Positions 11,812 through 23,960 of a stretch of DNA of 64,000 nt are shown piece after piece. Position 1 is the stretch's first letter. Every line of letters begins with the position of its first letter. Location of the stretch: the NCBI GenBank assembly GCA_017591395.1, contig WEDG01001404.1:1-64000 (forward strand). Direction: 5' to 3'. The position numbers and the translations under genes were made by a program. Source of the stretch: Schistocephalus solidus (lineage: Eukaryota > Platyhelminthes > Cestoda > Diphyllobothriidea > Diphyllobothriidae). The notes beneath the pieces are model-generated. The model had not been told where the DNA came from. It ran no database searches and worked only from the letters and a program-made list of their open reading frames with translations.

Positions 11812-13784
11812 CCAAAAGTTTCAGTTTTCTTGCCATTTGCATGGAATTATACAACATTACCTTCTTTCAGTACTGTACCTGGGTCCTTGTTTTTTATTAT
11901 ATTTGTAATGTGGTGGAATTAAATATCAGACTTAGTTTCCACCTGTTGGATAATTTTGGATTCATTGTACTTCCTTCCTGAAAGATCCATTTTTTGAGCG
12001 AATTTTTCGCCGATGAAATTCGTTGAGGTGTTTTGGTGGCTTAAGCTGTTCCCAGGGATATACTCCACAGTGTGTGCTTTCCTCGAAATACTCGGACGCT
12101 ACAGAGTCCCTCGTAAAACTTGTTCCAAGCAATTGGTTCTCTAGTTCTCCCCTACTCTCATTGGTGACCGTACATTTCTTGGTAGAGGTTTGTCGAGAGT
12201 GAGAGCTCCATTAGCTATCGACCGAAGGTCGTTGGCGCACCGTCAACTGTCACATTTACCCAGTCTATTACAGGTGAGTTTTCGGAAGGATTGGTTGTTT
12301 GTATATGGTCAGGAATTGAAGGTTTTTTGAGCAACCCTTTTCTATCTTTATGCAGATGGAATCATATTCAAGTAGGAGTGAGTGCGCTCGTTTGACTGTC
12401 GAGATTCCTATCCTTATATATAGGACCACCCCATCACCCTATCTATGTCTCGGCAGAAGCGCTGGCATTCTTCTATCGAAACGTCGGTATCCGTTGTTTC
12501 GCTTTCAGCCACGTTTCCGTTATGGCAACGCCATCTTGCGTTCAGTCTGAGGCCAACACCTCGAGTTCTTTGATTTTAAAAAGGCGACTTTGATCAGTAG
12601 TATACAGCAACCACAAGTTAGACTGGATAACGCCGTTGTATAGGCATTTACCCACTTCGTGGGATTGAATGCTATAGTTTTTCAGTACTAACCGAACCGA
12701 ATTGGTTTACATCATGCCTTTGCCGGTGTCCGGTGTTTGACCGTCAACAGAATTCTGGAGCGCGTTCCTTTTATTGACATTGGGGTACAGCACATTTAGC
12801 GTCCGTCTTCCCGGTGAGGACCAGTCTTAATGATGCATGGCGCCTACAACAAGTAAGACCTCTTCATCAGGTGAACGCACTTTGCGACCCTACACAGGAA
12901 ACGAAGGTTAGATCAGCGAGTAATACGTGAAAGATGGTAATAGGGTTTTGTGTGGGGCTAAATGAAGGAAAGGCGAGCGCCTACAATACCTTAACATTAT
13001 TCATAGTGTTCTTTAAGGTAAACATTCTTTGTCGGGTGAGTAGGGTGGCACAGTACTTTGTGGCCGCAACAGGTTTGCGGCTTGTGATAGCCGGTGGGTT
13101 TACATCACACCAAGCACCATGCACAACGTCTTACCCAGCTTCATTGAACCACATTTTACTGACCGTCGACGAATGCAAGATTGAGGACGGCTCTGCGCGA
13201 TCTTTCATGACCACAGTAAAACTGATGCGGTTTGAAACTAATGTGGCGCCTTAATACTCGCCACTTGGAAGGTTGCTATTTGACCAAATAATTTCGTTCT
13301 TCTATGGCCAATGGAATACCATGACCCTATTAACCTGGCAACGAAAGCTTACTATAAAGAACACATGTGTAGATTTAGTGTTATGTTAGCGTGTAATATG
13401 GTTGCATATTACACGCTGATCTATCCTTTGATCGTTGAGGGGCTCGTATATTACGTTCTTTACAAGATCTCGATCCACTTGAGATATTCATTTTTGATAC
13501 TTAGCGTTTCTAGTTGTTATAACAGTCTTTTATGTGGCATACGTTTGCAAACCATTTGAAGGTCAATAATAATGATATGAACTGCTGGCGTATCCTCGAG
13601 ATCTCGGGTTCAACTCTGGAGAGTTTGTAACAAATTTTTCATGAAGGATGTTCTTTTTTGTAACCCTGTTGGCAGTTTATAACACATTGCGAGCCTCTGG
13701 AAATCGCACAAATTCGCTCTTAATGATCCTTTTCATTACCTTGCCGAGGGTGCATGCCAAGCTTATGGACCTATACTTTGTCAA
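11812..13784. other. No supported gene; dispersed repeat at 12,872-13,040
   Basis: Nothing protein-like is recognised. The segment near 12,872-13,040 (GCGACCCTACACAGG, TAATACGTGAAAG, ATAGTGTTCTTTAAGG) resembles 39,889-40,010 in the same orientation, so at least part of this gap is a dispersed repeat. The 106-codon frame at 12,934-13,254 overlaps it and shows no domain. Confidence 0.5.
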
Positions 13785-13982
13785 TCACCCACGGTTACCG
13801 CTTTTGTATGGGGAATTTATGTGCACCAGCTTCGAATCAATGGTAGGTGTTCCAGAGTCAAAAGAGTTTTGAAAGTGCATCAACAGAGGTGTAGATAGTT
13901 CACTAACGATTTCTTTGAGAAGCTTGGGTGGAATCTTTTCCTTCCCTAGAGATTTCGACTCTTTATTTCCACATATTCTCAT
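13785..13982 (-). mobile_element. LINE RT N-terminal fragment
   Basis: The minus-strand frame contains KIPPKLLKEIVSELSTPLL, MHFQNSFDSGT and INSPYKSGNRG. These correspond to the early RT region (leaving the host strand, then IPIYKxGxR) of CR1-like LINEs. It is a second copy of the region seen at 11.5-11.6 kb, so these are two separate insertions. Confidence 0.65.
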
Positions 13983-14229
13983 CGACTGTGGGTTTCTGAA
14001 AACAGGATATGGATCATGCTTGGATTTGGCCGCTGCCTTGCGGAGGGACGAGGGGAATTTACGTCGTTTGTGTAGACTGATGGGAAAAACTGGTCAAATT
14101 ACTCCACTTCATCCTTCTTTTCATCAATTTTGACGCTCTCCTTAGTGTTCGCAAGTCGATGTTTAATTCTGTTACTTCTACAGAGCTAGCCGTAGAGTAA
14201 TCTGGAATTTTGTGTTGCTTTTTGCAGCA

Positions 14230-14990
14230 AATTATTGTCGAATTCCTTACTTATTTTAAGGATTATGGTTATTAGTTTGTTCATCTTGGTTTTATACTTG
14301 TTAATATATTTGACTTACTTAGTCTCGCAATATTTTGTCCACAACTTTTGCTTCCTGGTAATCTCCTTTTCGGTTGCGATTTGGTCACCCATGCTGCTTG
14401 TTCTAATGAAAACTTTTCAAAAGGCAGTAGGTTTCGCTGAACTGTAGATGGACATGTCCAAATACTCCGAGCTGTCATTCACATTGCCCGAATGCATTGA
14501 GGTCTAATCGAGGTCGCTAATATCTGCTGTCTAAAAATGAGGCAAAATTAAGAAAAACTAATAGTCCCAAAGAAGCATTTAACGGTCACTACGGCTGAGC
14601 GGGGATGTGGACCTCACCGAGGTTTTCGTGAAAACCAGGTCAAAGCAAGTAGCCCTTCGTCCTTCACGTGTTCTAATTGGAAACCAACCACGTGATACCT
14701 TGAAGATTTTTGTGGAGAAAATACTAGTCAAAATTCGATTTTAACGATGAAGTTTGAACAGCGCTCCAGTTATTTCCTGATGCATTGAAGTCGCCCATAA
14801 TGATATAAGGTCAGCTGGATAATTTATTAATTTACTCCAAAAGGTGCATGTCGGCCAGGTAATCTGTCCTAGGTGGCCGATAGAAAGTGAGAAAATCGAG
14901 ACACGGAGAGTCAAGTGGCTGGATTGTGAACCATATACCTTCCATACGGCACGCAAACTGGTTAATCTTATAGACCACAAGTATAACTTC
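14230..14990 (-). mobile_element. LINE endonuclease fragment, minus strand
   Basis: The minus-strand translation of 14,890-14,750 reads a YRPPRTDYLADMH-like block, then IIMGDFNASGNNWSAVQ. This carries the GDFN motif of LINE endonucleases. 14,478-14,281 may be the following linker (AWVTKSQPKRRLPG). Internal stops mark it as decayed. It abuts the 5' boundary of the plus-strand CR1 element, which may have inserted into it. Confidence 0.65.
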
Positions 14991-15024
14991 TTTCACATGC
15001 ACAATTATTTCACAACCTCGGTTT

Positions 15025-15657
15025 CCCCTGACCTCACCCCAATGCAGAGAAAACTGAAAAATTTTAAATTGTCGACAAGCAACAGAGAAATGACTACCGC
15101 TGTTGCCATGTTGAACAAATCGCCTCCGATTTCATCTACGGTTTCGCCATCTGAATCCCCAGCTAACACGGCACGGAAACCGACCTTAATTAATCTTTTG
15201 GGATCCCAAGAAAACAGTACTTCCTTTTTTTCGTTCTCAAGATGGCATTAATCCTCCTATTACCATACCCATACCAAGTTTACCAGTTACTCCTAGTAAA
15301 CCAACGCAGATGTCTAACTCAAAGACAAGTCCGGCTAAAGTTTCAACCACTCGAAAACCGCAAATATTTAGCCTCTCCACGAAAACTACTCCGTTACGAT
15401 CGCCTATTTCTCCCAAAAACATCCCCATCCCAACAACATCGAATTTCCAGCTATCACACAGACCTCATACTGAGGCTGATAAACGAAACATACAAGCATT
15501 CTCGCCCAAAAATAGTGCTTCTGTGCCACTCACAAGAGTGCATTCCGCACCCCGCAGCCAATTTTCTCTACGGTCGTTTCACCAGTTGTCTCTCAATACA
15601 AAGGGTCCTGCTGGACTACTAGACTTAATTGACCTTCTGAGTCACCTTAATAAGTAA
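15025..15657 (+). pseudogene. CR1 ORF1 C-terminal remnant
   Basis: The first part (to 15,251) contains SPDLTPMQRKLKNFKLST. A corresponding LINE ORF1 segment in the minus-strand copy at 22,068-22,409 is better preserved. A second frame (15,310-15,657) continues as Ser/Thr/Pro-rich, low-complexity sequence ending GLLDLIDLLSHLNK. The frame change near 15,250 and the lack of a start show it is broken. ORF1 of such LINEs is normally a nucleic-acid-binding protein; no zinc knuckle is visible here. Confidence 0.55.
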
Positions 15658-15711
15658 TACTTTGCAGTATCCTGTCCAGGGATTTCCCGGTCATGCCCCA
15701 ATAGCTAGCAG

Positions 15712-16596
15712 TTGTGCTCAGTTCCCCTGTCTGTCATTTTCACCTCCATATTTTACTCCCCTTCACCCACATCAGGCGCGTATGATCCCACCTTTTTTTC
15801 CAGTACAGGGCGGGAGCACCCGCCCCTATGTTCAGTGGCCCGTGAACCACTGGATGAATTAGCCGCTCTCCCTAAAAAACAACCACCTTGCCCACTTAAA
15901 CTGTTCGTTCTAAATGCCAGATCCTTGCTCAATAAAATGTCCCTGCTTCAGACTCTAGTCATTGTCCACTGTCCAGATATCGTTATAGTAACTGAAACAT
16001 GGGTAACACCTTCCGTAGCCGACCCCGAACTCTCTCTTATAGGTTATACTTGTACTCGAAATGATCGCCGTGACAGTCGTGATGGAGGAAGCTGTATCTA
16101 TATTAAACAAGCGCTAGCATTCCGGACCTTAGATCATCCACAATTAACTGCGGTTGACAAGAGCTGCTGGCTTCAAATTACCTTAAAAAATAGGAACTAT
16201 TTACTCATTGGCTGTGTCTATTGCCCGCCCAATACCAGTGAAGATTTCTATCTTTGTCTCTCACAAGCATTCCATGGTGCATTTGACTTAAATTTTAAGC
16301 ATTGCTCAATTGCAGGTGATTTCAACCTTCCTGACATTCACTGGTTTTCGGTCCCCTCCGGCCCCATAAAGTTCAAGGACTTCCTCGAGGCCATGGATAT
16401 TGGCATGTGGACCCAGGTTGTTGACTTCCCTACCCGAGGATCAAGCCTACTTGATCTAATCTTCTGCAGAGGTTGCCTGCCTTTGACAGTGTCATCATTA
16501 GGCCCACTTGGGAGCTCAGACCATGATATCGTTGTTTCTACACTACAACTCGAAACCGATGAAACGCTTTCCAAAAAATATAGCTTTTTTCTTTGA
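15712..16596 (+). pseudogene. CR1 ORF2, apurinic-type endonuclease
   Basis: This is the endonuclease that would nick the target for target-primed reverse transcription. Visible motifs in order are LFVLNARSLLNK, DIVIVTETWVTP, GGSCIYIKQ, YLLIGCVYCPP, SIAGDFNLPDIHW and LGSSDHDIVV, the family's N-, E-, DxN- and SDH blocks, so catalytic residues appear intact. The frame ends at a TGA inside a T-rich run (16,585-16,596). The downstream protein continues from 16,593 in another frame, so one small indel separates endonuclease and RT. The true domain start is about 15,895; upstream codons look like linker. Confidence 0.85.
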
Positions 16597-18818
16597 TTTT
16601 TCGATTAGCGCTTTCGACAGAATTATTGATACATCTTAACTCCCACGACTGGTCTAATTTCTTTATGTGTCAGGATGTGAACACCTGTACCGGTATGCTT
16701 TACGAAGTTTTAGATCCACTTATTTCTCGTTTTGCTCCCCGTAAAAAATTAATTAATGTCATGGATGAGGTTTATCTCCCTTTATCTTTTCGCCGTAGGT
16801 TGCGTAAATTCTCTCGTCGATTCCCTTATGCAAAACGACATTTCCGTTCTGCCCTTGATTCACCGTATTTTTGAGCAGGCCAAGAGGTTAACCGAAGAAA
16901 AACGGCTAGCCGAAGAGGTCAAATATGTCGAAAACCGTTCGTTAAATGAAGCGAAACTTTTTTCACGCGCGATAAGAACCCATAGTAAAACATGGCATCC
17001 CGTACCACTGGACTCCGTTGGCAATCCTGTATTTGATGACAAATTGACGGCTGATATTTTTAACGTTTTCTTGTCCAGAACATTTATTGAAAATTCGACC
17101 GCTCCCCCTCCGCCCATCCAGGTTTGGACCGGTGCCGTCCTCGAGACCATAACTTTAACCCTCTGGGACGTAACTGTAGCCATTCGACGTTTTCGTCAAT
17201 CTTATAGTCCTGGACCAGATGGCGTACCGATCAGTATTATAAAGGCGGATGCTAATGATATTTTCCCGTCACTTCTATGTAAGATATTTAATCTAGCTCT
17301 TGAAAGTGAAACCTTTCCCAGTGTATGGAAGGAATCGCACATTCTGCCTATCCCCAAGCTCGGTCAATCTACATCATTTGACGATTTTCGGCCAATCAAC
17401 ACACTGTCCGCAGCTTCGAAAATCCTGGAGACCTTGATCAAAGATAAGATGATTATTCATTTAACTGAGAATAACCTATTGAGTGCAGCCCAGCATGGGT
17501 TCCTCAAAACAAGGTCTTGTGACACATGTCGGCTCTCTTTCTTTGATCATGTTCTACAATCTAGGCATAATGGCTTTGCACTTTACATAGTATATTTCGA
17601 TTTTACCAAGGCCTTCGATCGTGTTGACCATGCCCTTCTTCTCCTGAAACTCTCCTCTTTCGGTACATGTGGTAAACTTCTGAGCTTGATATCTTCTTGC
17701 CTGAACTCTCGTACACAACATGTTAAGATCTCCAATGCTATCTCAAACTCGGCACGTGTGAGGAGTGGAGTTATTCAGGGTAGTGTGCTAGGCCCGCTTT
17801 TATTTTGTCTTTTTGTCAATGATGTGCCAGGTTTATTTCGAAATGGTAGGCCCTTTATGTATGCCGACGATTTAAAAGTTGCCTATCGATACAAACCGGC
17901 AGATCGCGACACCGTGCTTGATATATTAAAAAATGATCTCGAGGCCTTTGCCCAGTGGTGCTGCACATGGCGCCTTTCCCTTTCTTGGCACAAATTTTCC
18001 GTTAGGGTTGTCGGTGACAACCATCAGCCTCATCTAAGCATAGTTGGCCATGATATAAATGTACCTGGTGTTGTTAAGGACCTGGGCATATCATATTCCA
18101 ACGGTCTCAATCTTTCAGAGCATTGCGCCTTGATTGTCTCCAAAGCACGCAGAACTGCCGGGTTTATCCTCCGAAATTTTAAAACTATTGATCTTAGACT
18201 CCGCCTTTATAAAATGTACATTACACCTGGCCTGGAATACTGCTCGTTTCTATTTAGCCTTCTGCGCGCTAGCGCACGGAAGAAAATACAATCGGTCCAA
18301 CACTTCTTCACGAAAAGAATTTTATCGTTAGAGCACCGTAATCTGTCGTATCAAGAACGCTGTGGGCTTGTAAACATTGATCCCTTATGGTTTCGCCTAG
18401 TGCAGAAGGGACTCTTTTTGCTGTTTAAGATTTTGAATAGTCGTAAATTTAATCCCCTTACCACTGTGAGGCAGCTTGACCATCCTCGGCGCAGCAGTCA
18501 TCGCAATGTCTTTTTATTTATTCCATTAGTTCGCACAGTTAAGTATCAACAGTTTTTTTTTCGGTAAACGCCATGGCCATGTGGAATAAACTTCCTCATA
18601 ATATAAAAATCCAGCGGAGTTATTCTTTGTTTAAGATAACTATTACTAGTTTTTTTGCATTCAGAATAGTTTCCAAGAATTCTGGGCACCGACACGGTAG
18701 AATCTGTTTTCCTGTCCGACGGAGTGCGCGGCATCTGAACCCGATCCCAGGTGTTACCTTGAGGGATACGGCACCGTCTCTGCAGCCTACACCCGCTGAC
18801 TTCTTCGGCAGACAGTGA
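16593..18818 (+). pseudogene. CR1 ORF2, reverse transcriptase and C-terminal domain
   Basis: RNA-dependent DNA polymerase. Motifs in order are SYSPGPDGVPIS, SHILPIPKLG, FRPINTLSAASKILE, AQHGFLKTRSCD, VYFDFTKAFDRVDH (motif A), SGVIQGSVLGPLLF (motif B) and YADDLKV (catalytic Asp pair, YADD at 17,860-17,871), then the CR1-type C-terminal region (LGISYSNGLNLSEHC, PGLEYCSFLFSLL). Three frames are needed: 16,593-16,874, 16,756-18,567 and 18,573-18,818 (MWNKLPHNIKIQRSYSLFK). The breaks fall at T runs near 16,866-16,871 and 18,552-18,561. No other stop interrupts about 600 codons. Confidence 0.88.
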
Positions 18819-18941
18819 GCAATCGTACACGGATGCTTTCTTGCCTGGGGCAGAATCCCGGTTCCTAGCAAAGACAGAGAGACTGCATACAGACTGCAAT
18901 TGTGTTAACCCTTCCCTGATCTTAATTGCTATCATCCTTAC

Positions 18942-19028
18942 AGGCGGCAGTTTTTTCTCCTGAATAACACAAAGATGGGAAAAACATGTATAGTGATATA
19001 TATTCAGGAGTTTTTTCCCTGCCAGCCT
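18942..19028 (+). ncRNA. CR1 3' UTR hairpin with U-rich internal loop (copy 1)
   Basis: The outer stem pairs GGCGGCAG (18,943-18,950) with CTGCCAGCC (19,019-19,027), 8 pairs with one bulged A. The internal loop has T6 opposite T6CC. The upper stem is a perfect 10 bp, CTCCTGAATA with TATTCAGGAG. It sits in the 3' UTR just before the 3' terminus. The arrangement resembles ENE elements that clamp poly(A), but it could equally be a recognition hairpin for the element's own RT. Confidence 0.7.
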
Positions 19029-19097
19029 CTACCCACTGAATATTTCATCTGACAATGCCTGTAAACCGGCATTAAATACAACTATTATTATTATTAT

Positions 19098-19529
19098 AAC
19101 CCTTCCAGTTGTCTCTGTCCTTCCGATTGGTTTGATATCCAGGAGTTGTTATTGCGCTATATCTAATACCACCGGACAGTCTTATTTCCGTTACTGTTAC
19201 TTGTTCACTTTGACAAGTTTTTTTAAAAGTTGGGATTAAATCACAGGCCCCCAAGGTTGTGGGCTGTACTGCGTCCCCTCGGACATAGATCCAACAGGCC
19301 TGTTCCATTTCTCATTGAATTTCATAAACTAAAATTACATCGCTCAGAACACTGGGCTTTACTGAATTAGTTCTGCTGTCTCTTTAGGCAGCTTGTTCCA
19401 AAATAGTGTCTACATTAGCAGAGTAGCTGTTGCCATCCTTAACATAACTAGTCGATTCAACTGAAACATCATATTCTTTTGCACTATCTTTCCCTTACAG
19501 ATAGCCATGTAGTTATATGCGCGAAAAGG
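19098..19529. other. Spacer between two CR1 elements
   Basis: This lies between the 3' tail of the plus-strand CR1 and the 3' terminus of the minus-strand copy. No open frame or repeat is recognised. Confidence 0.4.
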
Positions 19530-22409
19530 GCATTTTTGCGTTTATTTACTGCCAGTTTACAGGCAAGTTTGAACGAGCTATACAGTAAAGGATTGAGCTG
19601 ACAGGTAAAAAAATGATCGTTATTTCAGGTTTTTGTGAGATAAAACTGCATTTCATTGAATGATTAAATTTCTGGACGGGAAAGGGTTGGCACAGGTCCA
19701 CGGTGTAGTCTTTCTCCCTTCACTTCTATAGATCTGTTATTCTGCACGGGATAAAGGTACGTCGGTGAACGGTTGTTCGCTGTCGACCGAGGAATTAGCC
19801 GATTACCGACTGTAGAGCCAGCAATAGTGCCCTTAATATAAAGCCTGAAAAATGGTTCAGAGCCACGAACGCCATCAGAATGGAAGAGTGATTCCACCGC
19901 ATTGGCACGCAAAATTCGTGGGAAGTGTCCTGAATGCAGAAAACTAGTGACAGTGATAGATTTGCTGAATTTTGATACCACAGGTTAGCTTATTCCAGAT
20001 TGCTCTGGCGTTTACTAAAAAACTGGCGGTATCTTACTGTATGTGCCAGAGAAAGACATAAAAAGGCATCTCAATGACTGGTGCACCGTGAGTGGTCGAG
20101 CTGCCTCAGAGTAGTGAGTGGATTAAAGGTGCGACTGTTTACAAGCTAAAACTGTAAAAATAGTCCCTTCTGTAATCTGCGAAGTCACAACGGGTCAAGG
20201 TTAGTAAGCTCAAAACGTTTGGTAAGTAAGGTTTCAGTGTTTTGAAGAGACGAATCTTTTGGTAAGAAAATTCTGAACTGATTCTTTCTTATTCCGTTTC
20301 GTAGCGTGCAGAAGGCTGACTAGAAATGATCAGTATTCCCGACTAGGTCTGACGTACATTTTATAAAGGCTGGTTCTAATATTGACGCATTAAAAATTTC
20401 TGATAATAAACTCAGTAGTTTGGCGTGCTTTCCAGTTAATCACCACCAGATCCTCCATAACTCCAGGCACCTTTAGATGGTGACCCTCTAGGCTTAGCTG
20501 GGGCTAAGGATTGTCGCGAACAATTACAATGGAGCATTTGTGCTAGGAAAGGGAAAAGTGCTATGTGCAACACCACTGAGCGAAGTCCTGAAGATCCATT
20601 TTAAGAACTCAAGCATGACGTTGCGATCTGCTGGTTTATACCGATAGGCAAAATTTAAATTTAATTGTGTTTGATAATATGAGAATGTTTATTGACTGAT
20701 CTCGATGTCAAAATGTTAGTAATTTTGCTCAACTAATCGCTGCTGTCGATATGCTTGCTGAAATAATTGTTGGAGGCCACTGGGCCGAGTCGTGGATATA
20801 AAGAGTACAACATAGAGCATGTCTGTATACAGCAGACAATAATGGGTTTAGTGAAGGGATATCGGTATTTATTGACATTATTTTTAGCATAAGAAAGGTT
20901 AATCATGGCTAAGAAAATAAAAACGGAAATTTATGATCAAGGGACGTTTATGCAGTTATGTCAATATATTTTACTGAAATTATTTTCAGTGTCCGATAGG
21001 TCAACGGATGGCTGTGATCGGATTAGGAGGGAAGAAATTAAATATTTATGAGTATGGTACCTTTATTCGTTTTTGTTTATACAATTGGAAAAATTAAAAG
21101 ACTTTTTATTTGTTTCAAACCTGGTATTGATCATGTAATTGGTGTAATGAGATCTCTATAGGTTTTTTGTAGTTATGGTAGTACTGTTTTCTATAATTAT
21201 TTTTAGTGTGAGTAAGGTCATCTTATGGCTATGATAAGAAAATAAAACGGATATGTATGACCATGGGACGTTTATGCAGTTATGTCAATATTTGTTCAAG
21301 GTGTCAGATATTCCCTCATATTTGCTGATCGGAAACCACAAAAAACTAAATTTTTGGAAAAACTTTCGTCAGCCTCGAGTTCTAGTGTAGAAAAATCTAT
21401 GACATTTTCAGAATTCCCAAGTCGGTCTAAAGGTGACACCGACAATGGCTGACAGCCTCTACCGAAAACACGATCAATTATGTTTGATCTTTGGGTGGAA
21501 AAATGCACTATCTGGTCTCACATGTAGATATCTATGGCCTCAAGTAAGTCGTCGAAATTTGCAGGACAGGAAGACGGAAACCATTGAATTTTAGAAAGAC
21601 TGAAGTTGCCTGCAATCAAGAAATACTTCAGATTTAAGTCAGTTGCGGAGTCATATGCCTGCAAAGGACAGAGATAGTAATCCTTGCTAGCGTCGGGTGG
21701 GCGATAGACCCAACCAACTAGTAAAGAGTACTTATAATTTAGAACAACTCGGAGCCAACAGCTCTCTTCTACCGTGGTTAATTTTGGAAATTTCAACGAC
21801 AGAAATGTCAGTGGTTGCTAAACATAGATACAGCTTCCTCCGCTTGGGCCCTCCAGTTGATTTTTCCGAATGCAGGCATAGCCTAGAATAGTGTTTGGAG
21901 TTGGCTATGCAGGATGTTTCCCACGTCTCTGTTTCTATTAAAATGTCTGGGCAGTGGATGAAAATCAGAGTCTGGAGCAGAGGCATCTTATTGAGGAGAG
22001 ATCTGGCATTTTAAATGAACGCTTTAAGGGGGCACGTTTTTGATTTCCGAAACGAGATAGTAAGGCTTTAGGAGTGGATTTCCTTTGACCAAGGAAATGC
22101 TCCGTTCACTTTAACTATTTGTCCATCCCTTATGTGAAGATGGGCCTCGCCATCAGTCCTTCGTCTTTCCAGTTCTATTATTAATTGGCTCACTTTCATT
22201 CGTTCTTTTAGCCCGTATTCCGACTGAAAAAAACTTTCAGAATGCCGATTCCGTAAGGCTGATTTTCTCTGTAGCCAGAGCTGTGCCTGTGCTTCGTTTT
22301 CTAAGATGATTTTAAGAGGAATTAGTCGAGAATTTGAATTTGGTGCTGAAGAAGTCTTCCATTTTCTATATGCCGCGGGAATTGGGATGGCCTTACCGTT
22401 CGTTATCAA
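19530..22409 (-). mobile_element. Decayed CR1-like LINE, minus strand
   Basis: The 3' terminus lies at 19,530-19,565 (complement TGCCTGTAAACTGGCAGTAA), matching the copy at 26.0 kb. The 3' UTR and RT C-terminus are recognisable at nucleotide level to about 20,650 by alignment with 26.6-27.2 kb. A foreign 20,650-21,290 segment follows. The endonuclease lies at 21,296-21,986 (DILIETETWETS, FLIAGNFSLSKIQWF, GRGCQPLSVSPLDRLG). ORF1 C-terminal sequence is at 22,068-22,409 (FFQSEYGLKERMKVSQ, IRDGQIVKVNG). Multiple stops and frameshifts. The GDFN motif has changed to GNFS, so the nuclease would be inactive. Confidence 0.8.
20876..21293 (+). repeat. Direct repeat pair inside the decayed CR1 region
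   Basis: 20,876-20,970 and 21,194-21,293 are diverged copies about 320 bases apart. Shared blocks include ATTATTTTTAG, ATGGCTA, AAGAAAATAAAA, GGGACGTTTATGCAGTTATG and TCAATAT. They fill the gap between the RT and endonuclease homology of the minus-strand CR1, so they probably belong to a separate insertion with terminal direct repeats. Confidence 0.6.
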
Positions 22410-22439
22410 CTGGAGACTGGAAGCAGGCTTTTGTCTCCT

Positions 22440-23960
22440 TTTTCAAATTACTGAAGAATTTCGGAAGGCAAGCTAAATATATGGAAGGCTGATTTTTACG
22501 CGATGAAGAAAGAACTGATGTCCGTGCAATGGGACTGTTTGCTCAAAGGGAAACCAGTGGATGACTGGCAATCATTAAAGAAGGTTTCACTCGATCTGAT
22601 TGAGCACTTTTGTCCAGTTAAGGTGCAACAAAAGACTAGTCGCCCTGCCTGGTTAACAAGTGAACTTAAGAGGCAGTTAAAAAAAGAATAAAAAATGGAA
22701 GGTATTCAGAGAAACAGGGTCAGCTGAGCATCTCAAGGAATTTCTTCACCGCAGAAATGTTGTCATAAAATGATTCGTCAAGCAAGGAAGATCTATGAAT
22801 CAAGAATTATTCAACAGGCTGAAAATAAACCTAAAATTTTATTCAATTATATAAATAGTCGATTAAAAATCAAGGACACAGTCGCAGAACTTGGGGATGA
22901 GAATGGTGTTGAAATCGTTGAAAGTTGCGAGAAAGACGAGTATTTGGGTCATTTCTTTGCTTCAGTATTCACTAAACGAAATTTAAGCTTTACTCACAAA
23001 TTAAAAACATTTTGTTTATGCTGACGATCTCAAGTGCATTTATTCGTTTTCTAAAGACACTGCCAATAGTTGTGTTGATAAAATCAACACTGATCTACCT
23101 ATGCTTTCACGTTGGAGATGAACTTGGCAGATAGAGTTTTCTTCATCCAAGAGTAGTTTCATGTGTTTTGGCACCGCCAAGCTTCCTGAACCCCTCGATT
23201 TCAAAATAGTACACTTTTAGAACGATCAACCATAAGACTTAGGTCTAAAGTTGCAAGAATAAGCTAGCATTATCGCCTCATGCAGATCAAATTTCTGCAA
23301 AGGCTGCACAGATATGAGTTTTTATATCACATAATTTTTTCATTCCGGAAATAAAGTTAAACCTGTACCGCATGTTTGTTCTTCCTATCCTTGAATACTG
23401 TTGTCCCCTCTTTGGGCTGATGAACGCCTCTGACCGCAGTAAGATTTAAAAAGTTCAGAGGGTTTTTACTCGAAGACTATTTTCTCTTCCTGGATCCAGT
23501 ATCTCTTATACGGATAGATGCCAGTTAGCAAACATTAAATTTATGTGGGTTAGAAGACTCGAAGCCGGTCTCTGCTTCCTGTTTCGCGTTAACTATCACT
23601 CAAATCTCCCACGAATTAACGCTCTCGCTCCGGTAGATCGACCCTATGCCACTCGTAATTCCTCCATGATCATTTCACCACCCTTTAGCTCCATAACTAA
23701 TCAATCTCAGTTTTTTGCCTCCAAATATGCTTTCATCTGGAATAATCTTCCACTGAAAATTAGGTTATCGTCCACCTTAGCTATTTTCAAAACAAAATTA
23801 CGTAAACAATTAAATTTGGAAGATATAAAGTCCTTATTGTCTGTTTCCTTCCCAAACTCGCAACTTTTGGATTTTGAAAAGGATCCTCCTGGTATTTGAG
23901 GCAGCTCCCTTGATATTATATTGGTTTGTAATTATATTTCCATCATCCTCTGCAGAGTCA
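22440..23960 (+). mobile_element. CR1-like LINE with most of the RT deleted
   Basis: Plus-strand sequence encodes the endonuclease-RT linker (DDWQSLKKVSLDLIEHFCP, SRPAWLTSELKRQLKKE at 22,503-22,691; MIRQARKIYESRII, ENKPKILFNYINSR, GHFFASVFTKRNLSF at 22,770-22,990). At about 23,000-23,010 it passes directly to FVYADDLK (YADD at 23,017-23,028) and the C-terminal RT region, ending with FIWNNLPLKIRLSSTLAIFK at 23,720-23,800. RT fingers and palm up to motif B are absent although motif C survives. Stops after the junction show the copy is dead. Confidence 0.8.

Larger units (their letters stand above)
15010..19097 (+). mobile_element. CR1-like LINE, near full length
   Basis: This element carries an ORF1 remnant, an endonuclease, a complete reverse transcriptase, a 3' UTR hairpin and a short ATT-type 3' tail in the expected order. 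ORF1 homology starts at SPDLTPMQRKLKNFK (about 15,025). ORF2 runs from the endonuclease (about 15,895) to FFGRQ, ending at 18,818. The 3' terminus is TGCCTGTAAACCGGCATTAA plus (ATT)n at about 19,060-19,097. Two minus-strand relatives share this terminus. The 5' UTR is short or absent, so the copy may be truncated within ORF1. Confidence 0.88.

Noticed and set aside
18546..18935. 129-codon minus-strand ORF
   Set aside because: It is antisense to the CR1 C-terminus and 3' UTR. The sense frame carries the conserved LINE motif WNKLPHNI.
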